The translations under genes were made by a program, and so were the position numbers. Under the pieces are notes generated by a model. That model had not been told where the DNA came from and ran no database searches. It saw nothing but the letters and a program-made list of their open reading frames with translations. From Alnus glutinosa (lineage: Eukaryota > Streptophyta > Magnoliopsida > Fagales > Betulaceae), in NCBI RefSeq assembly GCF_958979055.1, contig NC_084888.1, forward strand, positions 31,790,304-31,854,303: a DNA stretch of 64,000 bases, given 5' to 3'. Below, one piece after another: positions 1-10,017 of the stretch. Each line of letters starts with the position of its first letter. Positions within the stretch are counted from its first letter, which is position 1.

Positions 1-28
1 TATTTTCCCGTGGTAGCATTGATTTTAT

Positions 29-1065
29 GTGAATTTGAAGCAAGAGCTTGTGAGTGAAGATGGATATAAGAGATTAATGGCAGGTCAAATGATCTCTAAA
101 TTTGAGAAATATTGGTCAGAATTCAGTTTAGTGTTGGCCATTGCAGTTGTTTTAGATCCTCGTTACAAGTTGCGCCTTGTAAAGTACTACTATACTAAGA
201 TTTATGGAGCCGAATCTCAAGAGTATGAAAATGTGACCAAAACGTTAACCAAACTTTTTATGGAGTATAGTGCGGCTAGTGCTCCTGCAACTTCAAGCTC
301 CACAGTTGTTCAACCTCAAGAAGGCTCAGATTGGGAAAAGGTAAATAATATCACAAGTTTCTTACTTTCTTAGCTTGTTAGTAAGTAGTAACTTAGTATA
401 TATACTCATAAGTCATAATCACTTATTAATTTTATGTTTATATTATTTCTTTTTATGTAAGATTTTCTAGCATTTGATGGAGTCGATCCTGATGCACAAA
501 AGACTCAATTGGAACTTTATTTGGATGAACCCAAGTATATGGAGAAGAATACGCCATTTGACATCCTTTCATTTTGGAAAGGAAATGAATTTCGTTATCC
601 TGAAGTAGCTGTCATGGCTCGTGATGTTTTGAGTATTCCTATTTCTACTGTTGCTTCAGAATCCACTTTTAGTATCGGTGGACGTGTGATTGATCAGTAT
701 AGGAGTTCACTCAAGCCTGATATTGTTGAGACATTGGTTTGCACTAGAGATTGGTTATATGGAGAGCAAGGTAATGTTAGTTATTTGCATATTTAATTTC
801 TTCATTTACTTGTATTTTTTTTATCTTACTTTAATGACATTAATTTCTTTTATCTTTTGATATAGAACAAACTTCAATGAGTGTGGATAACGAAGAAGAG
901 GATGTGTTGACATTGGATAGTAGCAGTTCTTGTGAGATCCCATGTTCTTTCTTTTGTTCTTATGTTATTGTTTGTGTTTTAGCGTTTGAGGTAGAATGGC
1001 CAAACTTTTTCACATCCCAATGTAATTATTTTGTTTTTTTTCCTTTAGGTATTGGAGTTGAATGA
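29..1065 (+). pseudogene. hAT-family transposase, 3' part (RICESLEEPER-like), partial
   Basis: C-terminal part of a plant hAT transposase (zinc-finger BED / RICESLEEPER type). Exon 29-340 carries the RNase-H-like domain tail (KFEKYWSEFSLVLAIAVVLD, then PRYKL). Exon 462-770 carries the hAT C-terminal dimerisation domain (DILSFWKGNEFRYPEVAVMA, then STVASESTFSIGGRVID and SSLKPDIVETLVC). Exons 866-931 and 1049-1065 complete an acidic tail ending at TGA 1063-1065, and these two junctions keep frame. The first intron does not: GT at 341 and AG at 460-461 leave the two flanking exons one base out of register, which suggests decay or an unseen splice choice. The N-terminal BED finger and catalytic part lie off the left edge, so whether the gene is functional cannot be judged. 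Family assignment is secure; activity is doubtful. Confidence 0.75.
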
Positions 1066-1484
1066 CAAAGATGGACATGACAAACTAACTTGCGTTGGAC
1101 CCAATCTGATGGACAATGAGCATATTCATTCAAGGGATCAAGACTTAAGAGTGGACAATTATGATGTGGTTTTTTGTATTTGAGAATTTTTTACCATAGA
1201 AATGGCTCTATGTTATTACTTATTACTTATTAGAACTCTTTCTAACCTCCAAATTTCGAACTATTGGAGAAGTTAATTGCTAGAAAGGTTATAAAGTTAG
1301 TTGCAGCCTTGCAGGATGTTGGTTTTCTGTGATATGCCTTATTGGCCAGATCTTTTATATTGACTGGCTTCTGTTTTGCTGTTCTGGTAGTGTAATTAGG
1401 TTAAATTTTCTGGAAAATCAGCATGTAGGATCTGTGAATAATTTAATATAGGTACATGGTTCAGTAGGTTGTACTCATACTGCA
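1066..1484. other. Intergenic stretch, nothing recognised
   Basis: AT-rich sequence between the hAT 3' end and the phosphate-carrier fragment. I see no exon, repeat or paired ends in it. Confidence 0.5.
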
Positions 1485-2338
1485 TACATTTTTACTTTTT
1501 GTTAAAGTTTGTGTCCAAACTCAGCCTAGGTTCGCCCGAGGTTTATCAGATGGGCTTCCCAAGTTCGTCAAGTCTGAAGGAGTTCTTGGGTAAGGAACTA
1601 TGCAAAACTTTTTGGCTTTGTTATGTGTATGGAATTACTTGCTTTTGGAATTTTAGTTTTATCGTTGTTTGATTTTGCAGCTTGTACAAAGGGCTTGTTC
1701 CTCTTTGGGGTCGTCAGATTCCATGCAAGTTGAAGCATTTCCATTGTTTCATGTTACTTGTACTTTTCTGGTTTATCCTATCTATCAGCTCAGGAATGCA
1801 AGAAAGTTTTGGTTTTATTGATCTTTGGACATATTGATCTTTGCAACTGCAATTTTTGTTCTGTGATTGGTTAAAACATTTTGTAGTTATCTGGTTTAAG
1901 AAATGTTTCTTATGTGATGCATGATCCAAGAGTGATTATTGTGTGAAAAGTGTCCAGCCGTAGCAAGTAGAGTTTTTTATATGTCTTTTTCTTTGTCTCC
2001 ATCAAACTACACTTATGTAGTTGGTTTGGTTGTAGGAAGAATTGAATCTTATTAATTCCTTTCATTAGGAGGTTTCTGATGATCAGCGTGGGTGTTCTGC
2101 AGATACCATGATGAAATTTGTATCCTTTGAGACTATTGTGGAGATGATGTACAAGTATGTCATCCCAACCCCAAAAGAACAGTGCAGCAAAACTTTGCAG
2201 CTTGGGGTGAGCTTTGCTGGCGGATATGTGGCTGGTGTATTCTGTGCTATCGTCTCACACCCTGCTGACAATCTGGTGTCTTTCCTCAACAATGCCAAGG
2301 ATGCAACTGTCGATGATGTGTGTGATTTCTTTGCATAG
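1485..2338 (+). pseudogene. Mitochondrial phosphate carrier fragment (PHT3-like)
   Basis: Central part of a mitochondrial carrier family inorganic phosphate transporter of the inner membrane. Three exon pieces line up. About 1485-1589 reads VKVCVQTQPRFARGLSDGLP then KFVKSEGVLG. 1681-1724 reads LYKGLVPLWGRQIP. 2103-2338 reads YTMMKFVSFETIVEMMYKYV, then SFAGGYVAGVFCAIVSHPAD and NLVSFLNNAKDATV. The first intron is GT-AG (1590-1680). The second (1725-2102) would need a GC donor (T|GCAAGT) and AG acceptor. The N-terminal repeat and the C-terminal membrane segment are missing. After DATVDD the reading departs from the family and stops at 2336-2338 just before a (CA)n run. Introns are retained, so this is a broken genomic copy and not a retrocopy. 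The last ~90 bp recur at 6496-6590. Confidence 0.8.
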
Positions 2339-2349
2339 GACTTCAAGGA

Positions 2350-2371
2350 TACACACACACACACACACACA
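2350..2371. repeat. (AC)n microsatellite
   Basis: About eleven AC units directly after the carrier-fragment stop. A shorter version follows the duplicate carrier tail at 6596-6606. Confidence 0.9.
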
Positions 2372-2439
2372 TACATGTTTGCACATCTCTCTCTTCTCAT
2401 GTGCTCACTTTGTTTTTAATCTTTACAAACTTGATAACA

Positions 2440-2735
2440 ATACCCCTGCAATCCTTGAGGTTCGATACTCTCTCTATAGTCTTATCCTACAAGGATTTGT
2501 TCTATTGCAAGGGGTTATTTATTATTGATATATTTTGGTAAACAAAAGATCACATCAGGGAGTTTACAGGTTTTGAAAAACTCATTTCTGCAAGCTTGCT
2601 CGGTCCACACGACTTTACGACAACTAAGCTCGTGTTGGATAGAGAATTCGTTAATTTCGAGGCAAGGTGGGGCAGGACAGTTTTGTAGGTTCGGCCTGGT
2701 TACGCTCACTTTGATTTCTATAGGCAAAAGCTAGG
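2440..2735. repeat. Dispersed repeat with LTR-U5-like text
   Basis: The stretch has a short motif resembling the U5 region of LTR elements (CCTTGAGGTTCGATACTC), then ~170 bp beginning GGTTTTGAAAAACTCATTTC. The second part also occurs at 6803-6970, 7529-7690 and 11976-12140 in the same orientation, each time immediately before a block of the ~150-bp repeat. The ORFs read across it on both strands are identical between copies at DNA level and look non-coding. Confidence 0.6.
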
Positions 2736-2773
2736 ACCGTAAAGACAATAGAAACAAATGAACATAGGTTTTA

Positions 2774-2817
<44 letters not shown>

Positions 2818-3440
2818 CATTGCTTTTTGTAAAGCCATCGTGAAATATGATATCTTAATAATAATAATAATTATAACAATTATAATAGTAAAAGGAATTT
2901 CTAGAGGACAAAAGGTTGGACCATAAAGACTAAAGAAACAAATGAAAAAGGTTTTACAAAAAGAAAGAGAAAAAGGCATTGTCTTTGCCCTTTGGCAAAG
3001 CCATTTATTTGATCAACTTTCTAAAAGTAAGTTTTACCCAAAAAAAGAAAAAAAAAAAGAAAAAAAGAAAAAAAAAATGTATTGCTTTTGGCAAAGCCAT
3101 CGTGAAACACGATATCTTAATAATAATAATAATTATAACAATTATAATAGTAAATGGAAGCTTGGACAGTAAAGACTAAAGAAACAAATGAAAAAGGCTT
3201 TACAAAAAGAAAAAAAAAATGCATTGCTTTTGGCAAATCCATCGTGAAACATGATATCTTAATAATAATAATAAAAATTATAACAATTATAATAGTAAAA
3301 AGAATTTCTAGAGGACAAAAGCTTGGACAGTAAGGACTTAAGAAACAAATGAAAAAGATTTTACAAAAAAAAAAAGGAAAAACGCATTGCTTTTGGCAAA
3401 GCCATTAATTTGATCAACTTTCTAAAAGTAGGTTTTACCA

Positions 3441-3477
<37 letters not shown>

Positions 3478-3560
3478 CACTTTTTGGCAAAGTCATTAAT
3501 TTGACCAACTTTCTAAAAGTAGGTTTTACACAACAACAACCGAAAAAAAAAAAAAAATTT
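2714..3560. repeat. Array of ~150-bp AT-rich repeat, block 1
   Basis: Units begin near TTTCTAGAGGACAAAAGCTT, continue through ACTAAAGAAACAAATGAAAA, an A/G-rich tract and GCATTGCTTTTGGCAAAGCC, and end in an AAT-rich part (AATAATAATAATTATAACAA). Unit starts are seen near 2714, 2897 and 3303, with partial units between. Length varies through poly-A (2776-2816) and (AAT)n (3441-3475). Related blocks lie at 6953-7425, 7679-8265, 12127-12420, 54085-54190 and 55557-55820. Lys/Phe-rich ORFs here are low-complexity artefacts. Confidence 0.8.
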
Positions 3561-4692
3561 GCATCGCTGATGACTAGTTAATAGAGCAGTCAACATGAAT
3601 GTTGACTTGGTTAAGCACTAGCTACAACCACCTAGGAAGTGGGGGAGCTGATGAATTGAGTTTTTCCCTCTCCTACCAGGTCCCCTTCTCACCTATCATT
3701 TCTAGGTAATTTTAGACTGAGTTAATAGAGCTGTCAACATGAATGTTTCCACTAGTTTCTTCAGATATTTAACGTCCGTTTGGTTTGGTAATTTTAAAGC
3801 GTTACAGTTAAAAAAAAAAAAAATTTAAAATTAAAATTTAAAATTTAAAATTTTTTAAAAAAAAAAAAAAAAAAAATTAAAAATACAGGTAAATGTTTGA
3901 TAAATTAAATGATCAACTTTTAAAATCGTGTAAATTATATGTTATAGGCTAAATTGCCACCTATCTTCCTAGATTTTTCATAAAGGTTATACGAAATTTT
4001 TGAGTACATTTTAATCAGCAGGCTTTGGGCAAGACGTAGAATGCCTATGTGTTATAATGGATTGCGATTAAATTTTACTGTGATTAACGTGACAATGTCA
4101 AATAAATACCCACGTCACTTTGTAAATTCTAGTCTCACTTATAACTAAATTTGTCAATTTGACCACGAGTTCCACGTGAATTACTACGTGACGACACCGC
4201 AATAAGTACAAATACAAAACACGACCACATTAGACGGAGGACAGCATTAATCAAAGACTCACAGCTAGTGCCGGTCGTTGCAGACCTAAAGTTGCAGCTC
4301 TTTGTGATTAGTTTCCAGCTGTCGTAGGTCGGTCAGCCTAAATGTCTGAGACTAATGAATAGGAAGAGTTTGCATGGGTTGGGTCCAGGCCCAAGATTCC
4401 AGTACAGAGCTACGCCTTTGGCAATTCTCTCTCCTCTCTTTTCTTTTATTTTCACTTTTTTTTTAAAAAAAATTATTTTTATTATTTAAATAAAAAAAAT
4501 TCACTACACTACACTTCATTTTTTTTTTTTTTTTTTTTTACTTTTTTATATAAATTCTTCATACTTTAAATTACATTAACCATTTTTTACTACCATTAAA
4601 TTTTTTTTTTTCTCGTACTTGAGGAGTAGGGAATAGGGATTGCCCAACAAGGCGAATTTGGATGGAGCACTTTGTGCCATGCACTCCTTCAT
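3561..4692 (+). repeat. Orphan copy of RLK upstream region
   Basis: This stretch matches 55821-56866, the region upstream of RLK3, almost throughout. Shared parts include the paired AATAGAGC[A/T]GTCAACATGAATGTT motifs, the GCGTTACAGTTAAAA tract and the CTTGAGGAGTAGGG box near 4620. No receptor gene follows here. At 4693 the homology stops and joins a MITE that, at RLK1, lies downstream of the gene. The piece is therefore an RLK 5' flank fused to an RLK 3' flank, as expected after loss of the gene between them. Confidence 0.75.
3620..3665 (+). pseudogene. Relic of an RLK LRR exon
   Basis: A ~45-bp stretch reads [14 protein letters not shown], matching [14 protein letters not shown] inside the LRR exon of RLK1 (13949-13990). 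The same relic sits at 55884-55926. It shows that coding DNA of the receptor was scrambled into its own flank before the flank was duplicated. Confidence 0.7.
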
Positions 4693-4858
4693 TATAAGAC
4701 TCATATCTCATTCTTATCCCTCCAAAAGTGATGTGGTTTTTAAAAGCAATATTGGATCGAAATCTAATAGCAATCAATCCTAAATTTAATGGTAATTTTA
4801 AAAACCACATTACCTTTAAGAAAATAAAAGTGCGATAGGAGTCTTGCATATAGCATTA
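4693..4858. mobile_element. MITE with ~50-bp inverted ends, copy 1
   Basis: The left arm starts TAAGACTCATATCTCATTC and contains GTGATGTGGTTTTTAAAA. The right arm is its imperfect reverse complement, TTTTAAAAACCACATTACC through GGAGTCTTG. The internal spacer is ~45 bp. A second copy lies at 16482-16657, where the palindrome extends outward to TAATGCTATATA / TATAGCATTA. In this copy the outer ~12 bp on the left are missing because homology to another region begins there. Confidence 0.75.
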
Positions 4859-4924
4859 TTATATTGTTTGATCTACTTTACCCTTAAAGTAGAGGACAAC
4901 CGCTACAAAAAATAAAATAAAATA

Positions 4925-4988
<64 letters not shown>

Positions 4989-6494
4989 TTGTGCTTTTCT
5001 TCAATTTATTGCATAGAAATATGTTTCTTGACGCGATCTATCCATCTTTAGTGTCAATTTTAGATCATTTAGATTGGATAAATTAGGGTTTCAATCGGGT
5101 AAAGTTAGAGACTTTTATGATTTAGCTTTAATTTACCAAACTTGATGATTATATTATGTAAATAATTGTTAGAATCACACGTTGGACCATTTATTTATAA
5201 TGGTTTTCGATAAATCTTAGAAAATTTAAAATTGAAGGTCATTTATGCATGAAACTTGGGAATTTTAGTTTTTGGCTTTAATTGTTTCAAAACTAAGGGT
5301 TTTCTTGTGTAACTAGATAATCAAATTACTTGCATGATTGTTTAATTTTGATTAGATGTGATAAATTTGAGAATACAAGCCATTTAGTATTTCAGTTTTT
5401 GGTGAAATTAAAGGATTTAATAGAGTTAATTGTTGTATTTTCAAATTGAGAGTTTAAACATGAAATTGAGAAATTTAGTTAGTGATTTTATGCATTAAGT
5501 TAATCTGACCTAGGGCATTGTGCTCAAATTGGAGATGTATTAAGTAAACATTATGGATTTTGTGATTTGATCTTAGGTATTAACGTTGAGTAATGCTATT
5601 CTTCACACTCATTTTACATTGACTTACATTATGTGTTTTAAATAGTTTCTCATGTCAATCACTTCTTCTTTTTTATGTTAAAATAAAAAAAAAAATTTTA
5701 AAAAAAAACCCACTTACAATACACTACATAAGCCGGTGCATGTGATAAATAATATAGGTGAGAGTAATTTCATTACTCTTTAAAAGTTTGATTGTATGTT
5801 TGGTTAAAGAGCATAGAAAAATTCTTGAAATTTTGTATATATGCATGATTTAAATGGCATCTCATATTAATGATGTTTCACAAAGAAATAATAGTTGCCG
5901 AAACTTTTTGAGTTATCTTGACACTATATGTCTTATTACAATTTCATGTGTTTGTCAAACGAATAGCGTAAGTCGAGCTATATTTTGTAATGAGATGCAT
6001 ATATGTTTTAATTATTTTGTGGTTATAAATTTAAATTAATGATGTTGGGCATGATGATAAAGTTTATTATTCATAATAGACTTTTACTTGTATGCATAAA
6101 GTGTTTTTAAAATGTTATTGTATTATGGAAAAACCGCACACACTTGAAAATTAAGCATACTTTAGTTAATTATCTGATATATTTGTTGTTCAAGTATAAT
6201 ATATTGTTATACATCTTGTTAAAATTCATAATAAGATTAAATCTTATTAATCTTTTTCAGATAATACAATGGTTTAAGACCCTTATAATTTGAGAAAATG
6301 GAGGTTCTTATGGTTCAAGCTCACAGGGAATTGGTAAGACGTCTGATTTGTGTTTGATGAATTAACATTTGGTTTATATTGATGTTTAAACTTTATTATT
6401 ATTATTATTTATTATGTTTGGAGACCTTTTATATGCTGTTAGATATTTGGAGTTGGATTGTAATCGTTTAATTATGAAGTGTTTTATCTCATGG
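4859..6494 (+). repeat. Orphan copy of RLK 3' flank
   Basis: Collinear with 16658-18290 downstream of RLK1 and, with deletions, with 61130-61900 downstream of RLK3. Shared landmarks include ACACGTTGGACCATT, TAACTAGATAATCAAATTAC, AAGCCGGTGCATGTGATAAA and ATGGTTCAAGCTCACAGGGA. No coding sequence is evident. The short ORF at 5854-6039 is not preserved as an open frame in the other copies. Confidence 0.8.
4926..4986. repeat. (TAA)n microsatellite
   Basis: About twenty TAA/AAT units in the orphan 3' flank. The paralogous position near 16720-16738 has only a few. Confidence 0.95.
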
Positions 6495-7425
6495 ATCGTC
6501 TCACACCCTACTGACAATCTGGTGTCTTTCCTCAACAATTCCAAGGATGCAACTGTCGGTGATGTGCGTGATTTCTTTGCATAGGACTTCAAGGATACAC
6601 ACACACATATACATGTTTGCACATCTCTCTCTTCTCATGTGCTCACTTTGTTTTTAATCTTTACAAACTTGATAACAATACCCCTGCAGTCTTTGAGGTT
6701 CGATATTCTCTCTATAGTCTTATCCTACAAGGATTTGTTCTATTGCAAGTGGTTATTTATTATTGATATATTTTGGTAAACAAAAGATCACATCAGGAAG
6801 TTTACGGGTTTTGAAAAACTCATTTCTGCAAGCTTGCTCGGTCCACACGACTTTACGACAACTAAGCTCGTGTTGGATAGAGAATTCGTTAATTTCGAGG
6901 CAAGGTGGGGCAGGACAGTTTTGTAGGTTCGGCCTGGTTACGCTCACTTTGATTTCTATAGGCAAAACCTAGGACCTTAAAGACAATAAAAACAAATGAA
7001 CATAGGTTTTACAAAAAAAAAGAAAAAGAAAAAAAAAGGCATTGCTTTTGGTAAAGCCATCGTGAAACATGATATCTTAATAATAATAATAATTATAACA
7101 ATTATAATAGTAAAAGGAATTTCTAGAGGACAAAAGGTTGGACCATAAAAACTAAAGAAACAAATGAAAAAGGTTTTACAAAAAGAAAGAGAAAAAGGCA
7201 TTGTCTTTGGCAAAGCCATTAATTTGATCAACTTTCTAAAAGTAAGTTTTACCCAAAATAAAAAAAAAAGAAAAAGAAAAAAAAATGTATTGCTTTTGGC
7301 AAAGCCATCGTGAAACACGATATCTTAATAATAATAATAATAATTATAACAATTATAATAGTAAATGGAAGCTTGGACAGTAAAGACTAAAGAAACAAAT
7401 GAAAAAGGCTTTACAAAAAGAAAAG
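6495..7425 (+). repeat. Duplicate of carrier tail plus repeat block
   Basis: Starts abruptly with TCGTCTCACACCC, encoding IVSHPTDNLVSFLNNSKDAT from the phosphate-carrier fragment, and then follows 2250-3205 collinearly (stop, AC repeat, U5-like text, 170-bp repeat, ~150-bp units at 6953-7425). The left junction falls where the RLK 3' flank reads CTCATGGAT, and ATCG is shared by both sides. This is a segmental duplication of ~0.93 kb. Confidence 0.8.
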
Positions 7426-8265
7426 AAAAAAATTTATTTTGGTTGTGAGACCTGAGATAAAAATATGAAATATCGAAATAAAAATCCACATCAAGATATC
7501 TCTCATTCTTCTTAGAGCAGGGCGAGTTACGGGTTTTGAAAAAACCTAATTCTGCAAGCCTGTCCAGTCCGCACGACTTTACTATCACTAAGATCGTGTT
7601 GGATAGTAGATCCGTTAATTCCAAGGCAAAGTGGGGTAGGATGGTTTTGTGGGTTGGGTCAGGTTATACCCACTCCTATTTCTAGAGGCAAAAGTTAGGA
7701 CCGTAAATACTAAAGAAACAAATAAAAAATGTTTTACAAAAAGAAAAAGAAAATGGCAAAATCATCTTGAAACATGATATCTTAATAATAATAATAATTA
7801 TAACAATTATAATAGTAAAAGGAATTTCTAGAGGACAAAAGCTAGGACCGTAAAGACCAAAGAAACAAATAAAAAATATTTTACCAAAAAAACAAAAAGC
7901 AAAAGCATTGCTTTTGACAAAGCCACCGTGAAACATGATATCTTAATAATAATAATAATTATAACAATTATAATTGTAAAAGGAATTTCTAGAGGACAAA
8001 AGCTAGGACCATAAAGACTAAAGAAACAAATTAAAAATGTTTTAAAAAAGAAAAAGCAAAAGCATTGCTTTTTGCAAAGCCATCGTGAAACATGATATCT
8101 TCATAATAATAATAATTATAACAATTATAGTAGTAAAAAGAATTTCTAGAGGACAAAAGTTAGGACCGTAAAGATTAAAGAAACAAATGAAAAATGTTTT
8201 ACAAAAAGATAAAGAAAAAGCAAAAGCATTGCTTTTGGCAGAGTCCTTAACTTTCTAAAAGTCGA
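7426..8265. repeat. Dispersed repeat and ~150-bp repeat block 3
   Basis: 7430-7690 matches 11890-12140 (CACATCAAGATATCTCTC, then the 170-bp repeat). From 7679 four ~150-bp units follow, starting near 7679, 7825, 7983 and 8141. They are tandem, head to tail and about 85-95 percent alike by eye. No coding potential is seen apart from low-complexity Phe/Lys frames. Confidence 0.75.
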
Positions 8266-8329
8266 AGTTGGGGAGATTAACGCCATAAGCCCATAACCAA
8301 TGGGTAAGAGAAACATGATAAAATAAAAA

Positions 8330-8400
8330 AGAAAAAGAAAGAGAAAGGGGTGGAACCTGGCAATTTTGGGCACTAAAGCGATATCCAATAGGTAAGTACA
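8330..8400 (+). promoter_or_regulatory. Ghost of RLK promoter box
   Basis: Contains GGAACCTGGCAATTTTGGG followed by CACTAAAG. The same box lies ~135 bp upstream of the start codons of RLK1 and RLK3. Here it leads into AT-rich DNA and a hAT relic, not into a receptor gene. A matching ghost is at 54265-54290. Confidence 0.55.
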
Positions 8401-8699
8401 GCCAATAAACTTCTAAAGGGATTTAATATTCATTCTTCGTTGTTAAATGCAAACTTAGAGGTAATGGTAAAAATAAGGATGGTCAATACATTATGGACTA
8501 TCTAAGCGAGACTATGATATTTGGTGCATTAACCTTCTATCAAGTTAAGATATCAAAATCTATGATATCTATTTTCACACCCATTTAACAAATATCGATC
8601 CACCTCTAACTTATATTTTAAGTCATTCTCTGTCATAAGGTGTTGGGAGAATATCTTCCTAAATTGCATCTCTCTATCTTCTTTACTACCAACATTATT

Positions 8700-9130
8700 C
8701 ATTACAAACATTCAAAGGATTGACAATATTTGATCTCTTCCTATATTTACAAAAATGTTAGATGACCCCCCTCTTCCATGAAACTTATTGTATTGCCCAA
8801 TTAAATGATTCAGGAGGTTTCGCACTTTTGCCTCTATTTGATCCTCCCACACAGGCCCATTGCATTTTCTCAACCAAGACATCAATGCCTTCATCTTGGA
8901 ACGCGGGTCAAGAACAAAAACAACATACAATATTAAGTTGATCATATCCATAGTCCCTCAATACTTTTCGTATTAAAACTCACATAACTGAGGACCTGAT
9001 CAAGATTAAGACAACCATCATTCAATGTATGTTGAATAATAAAAAGTTGCAAGAAATATAAATTAGATATGACATAAGTTGAACCAGAGAACATCATTGT
9101 GGTATCATAAAAATTGGGTTGCCCAACCAC
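8700..9130 (-). pseudogene. hAT transposase remnant
   Basis: Minus-strand pieces read YDTTMMFSGSTYVISNLYFL then HTLNDGCLNLDQVL, and after a frame change MDMINLILYVVFVLDPRSKM with KALMSWLRKC. This is the middle/RNase-H-like part of a plant hAT transposase. There is no finger domain and no dimerisation domain. The same remnant, on the same strand, is at 54640-55051, and a plus-strand relative is at 36809-37390. It cannot encode an active transposase. Confidence 0.75.
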
Positions 9131-9445
9131 TTATTCGGTCAAGTGGATCTCATAAATGGTTTCTCGCAATTATTTGCCCGAATTTGAGAGAATTCGAGTA
9201 AATAAATAGTCTCTCACAATCACCTGTCCAAATTTGAAAGAATTCAAGCAAATAATTTGAGAAGATCTTAATTCTCTCTTGCCTACCTTATGGCGTGAAT
9301 CCCATGAAGGGAATCATGTTGTCATAATAAATAAATATACTATTTTTTATGGACATAAATTTTCTACAACCCACATATAAAAGTGACATATGTCCATTGG
9401 CATGTGAGAAACATGCTTCTTACATATTTTTTTAATAGCATTAAT

Positions 9446-9536
<91 letters not shown>

Positions 9537-9769
9537 CACATGCTTAAAAATATGGGTTGTAAAAAATTTCCTACGAACCATTCACTCGTAAGAAATTTAT
9601 GTCTAGTTTTTATTCATAAAATTAGCTGGCATGAAACAGGCCAACTTTTAAATACCCAACTACCAAGCCAAACATTTAATGTATTCAATTCATCTAATGG
9701 CTTTAATATCTCTGAATATGAATGCAATCAATGCATTCAATTCTCATGTTTCAGAATTTCAGTTCTCTC
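9131..9769. repeat. Flank shared with 55050-55560, with long (AT)n
   Basis: Apart from a long AT microsatellite (about 9449-9532) this stretch is collinear with 55050-55560, including the motif ATTAGCTGGCATGAAAC. No gene is visible. The ORF at 9540-9848 is not conserved in the second copy. Confidence 0.65.
9449..9532. repeat. (AT)n microsatellite
   Basis: An uninterrupted run of about forty AT units. Confidence 0.97.
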
Positions 9770-10017
9770 ACGTTTTAATGATGCGTTTGGTTCGAATATT
9801 ATTCAATATTCGAATCGGGTTTTTGAATTAAACCCGGATCCATGTTGAATAAAACCCAGCTGGCTCTTGAATATTGTTTTGAATGCGGTTTGAATTTCGA
9901 GGTGATGAAATCATGAAATTGACGAGTGAATTTCGAGCAGAATTTTCTTTCAACTGCCAGAAGCTAGCAAATAAAATAACAACAACAACAACAAAAAATC
10001 AAGAAAAATAAGAAAAT

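Noticed and set aside
2731..3179. Lys- or Phe-rich small proteins in the ~150-bp repeat
   Set aside because: They are products of A/G-rich and poly-A tracts that vary in length between repeat copies.
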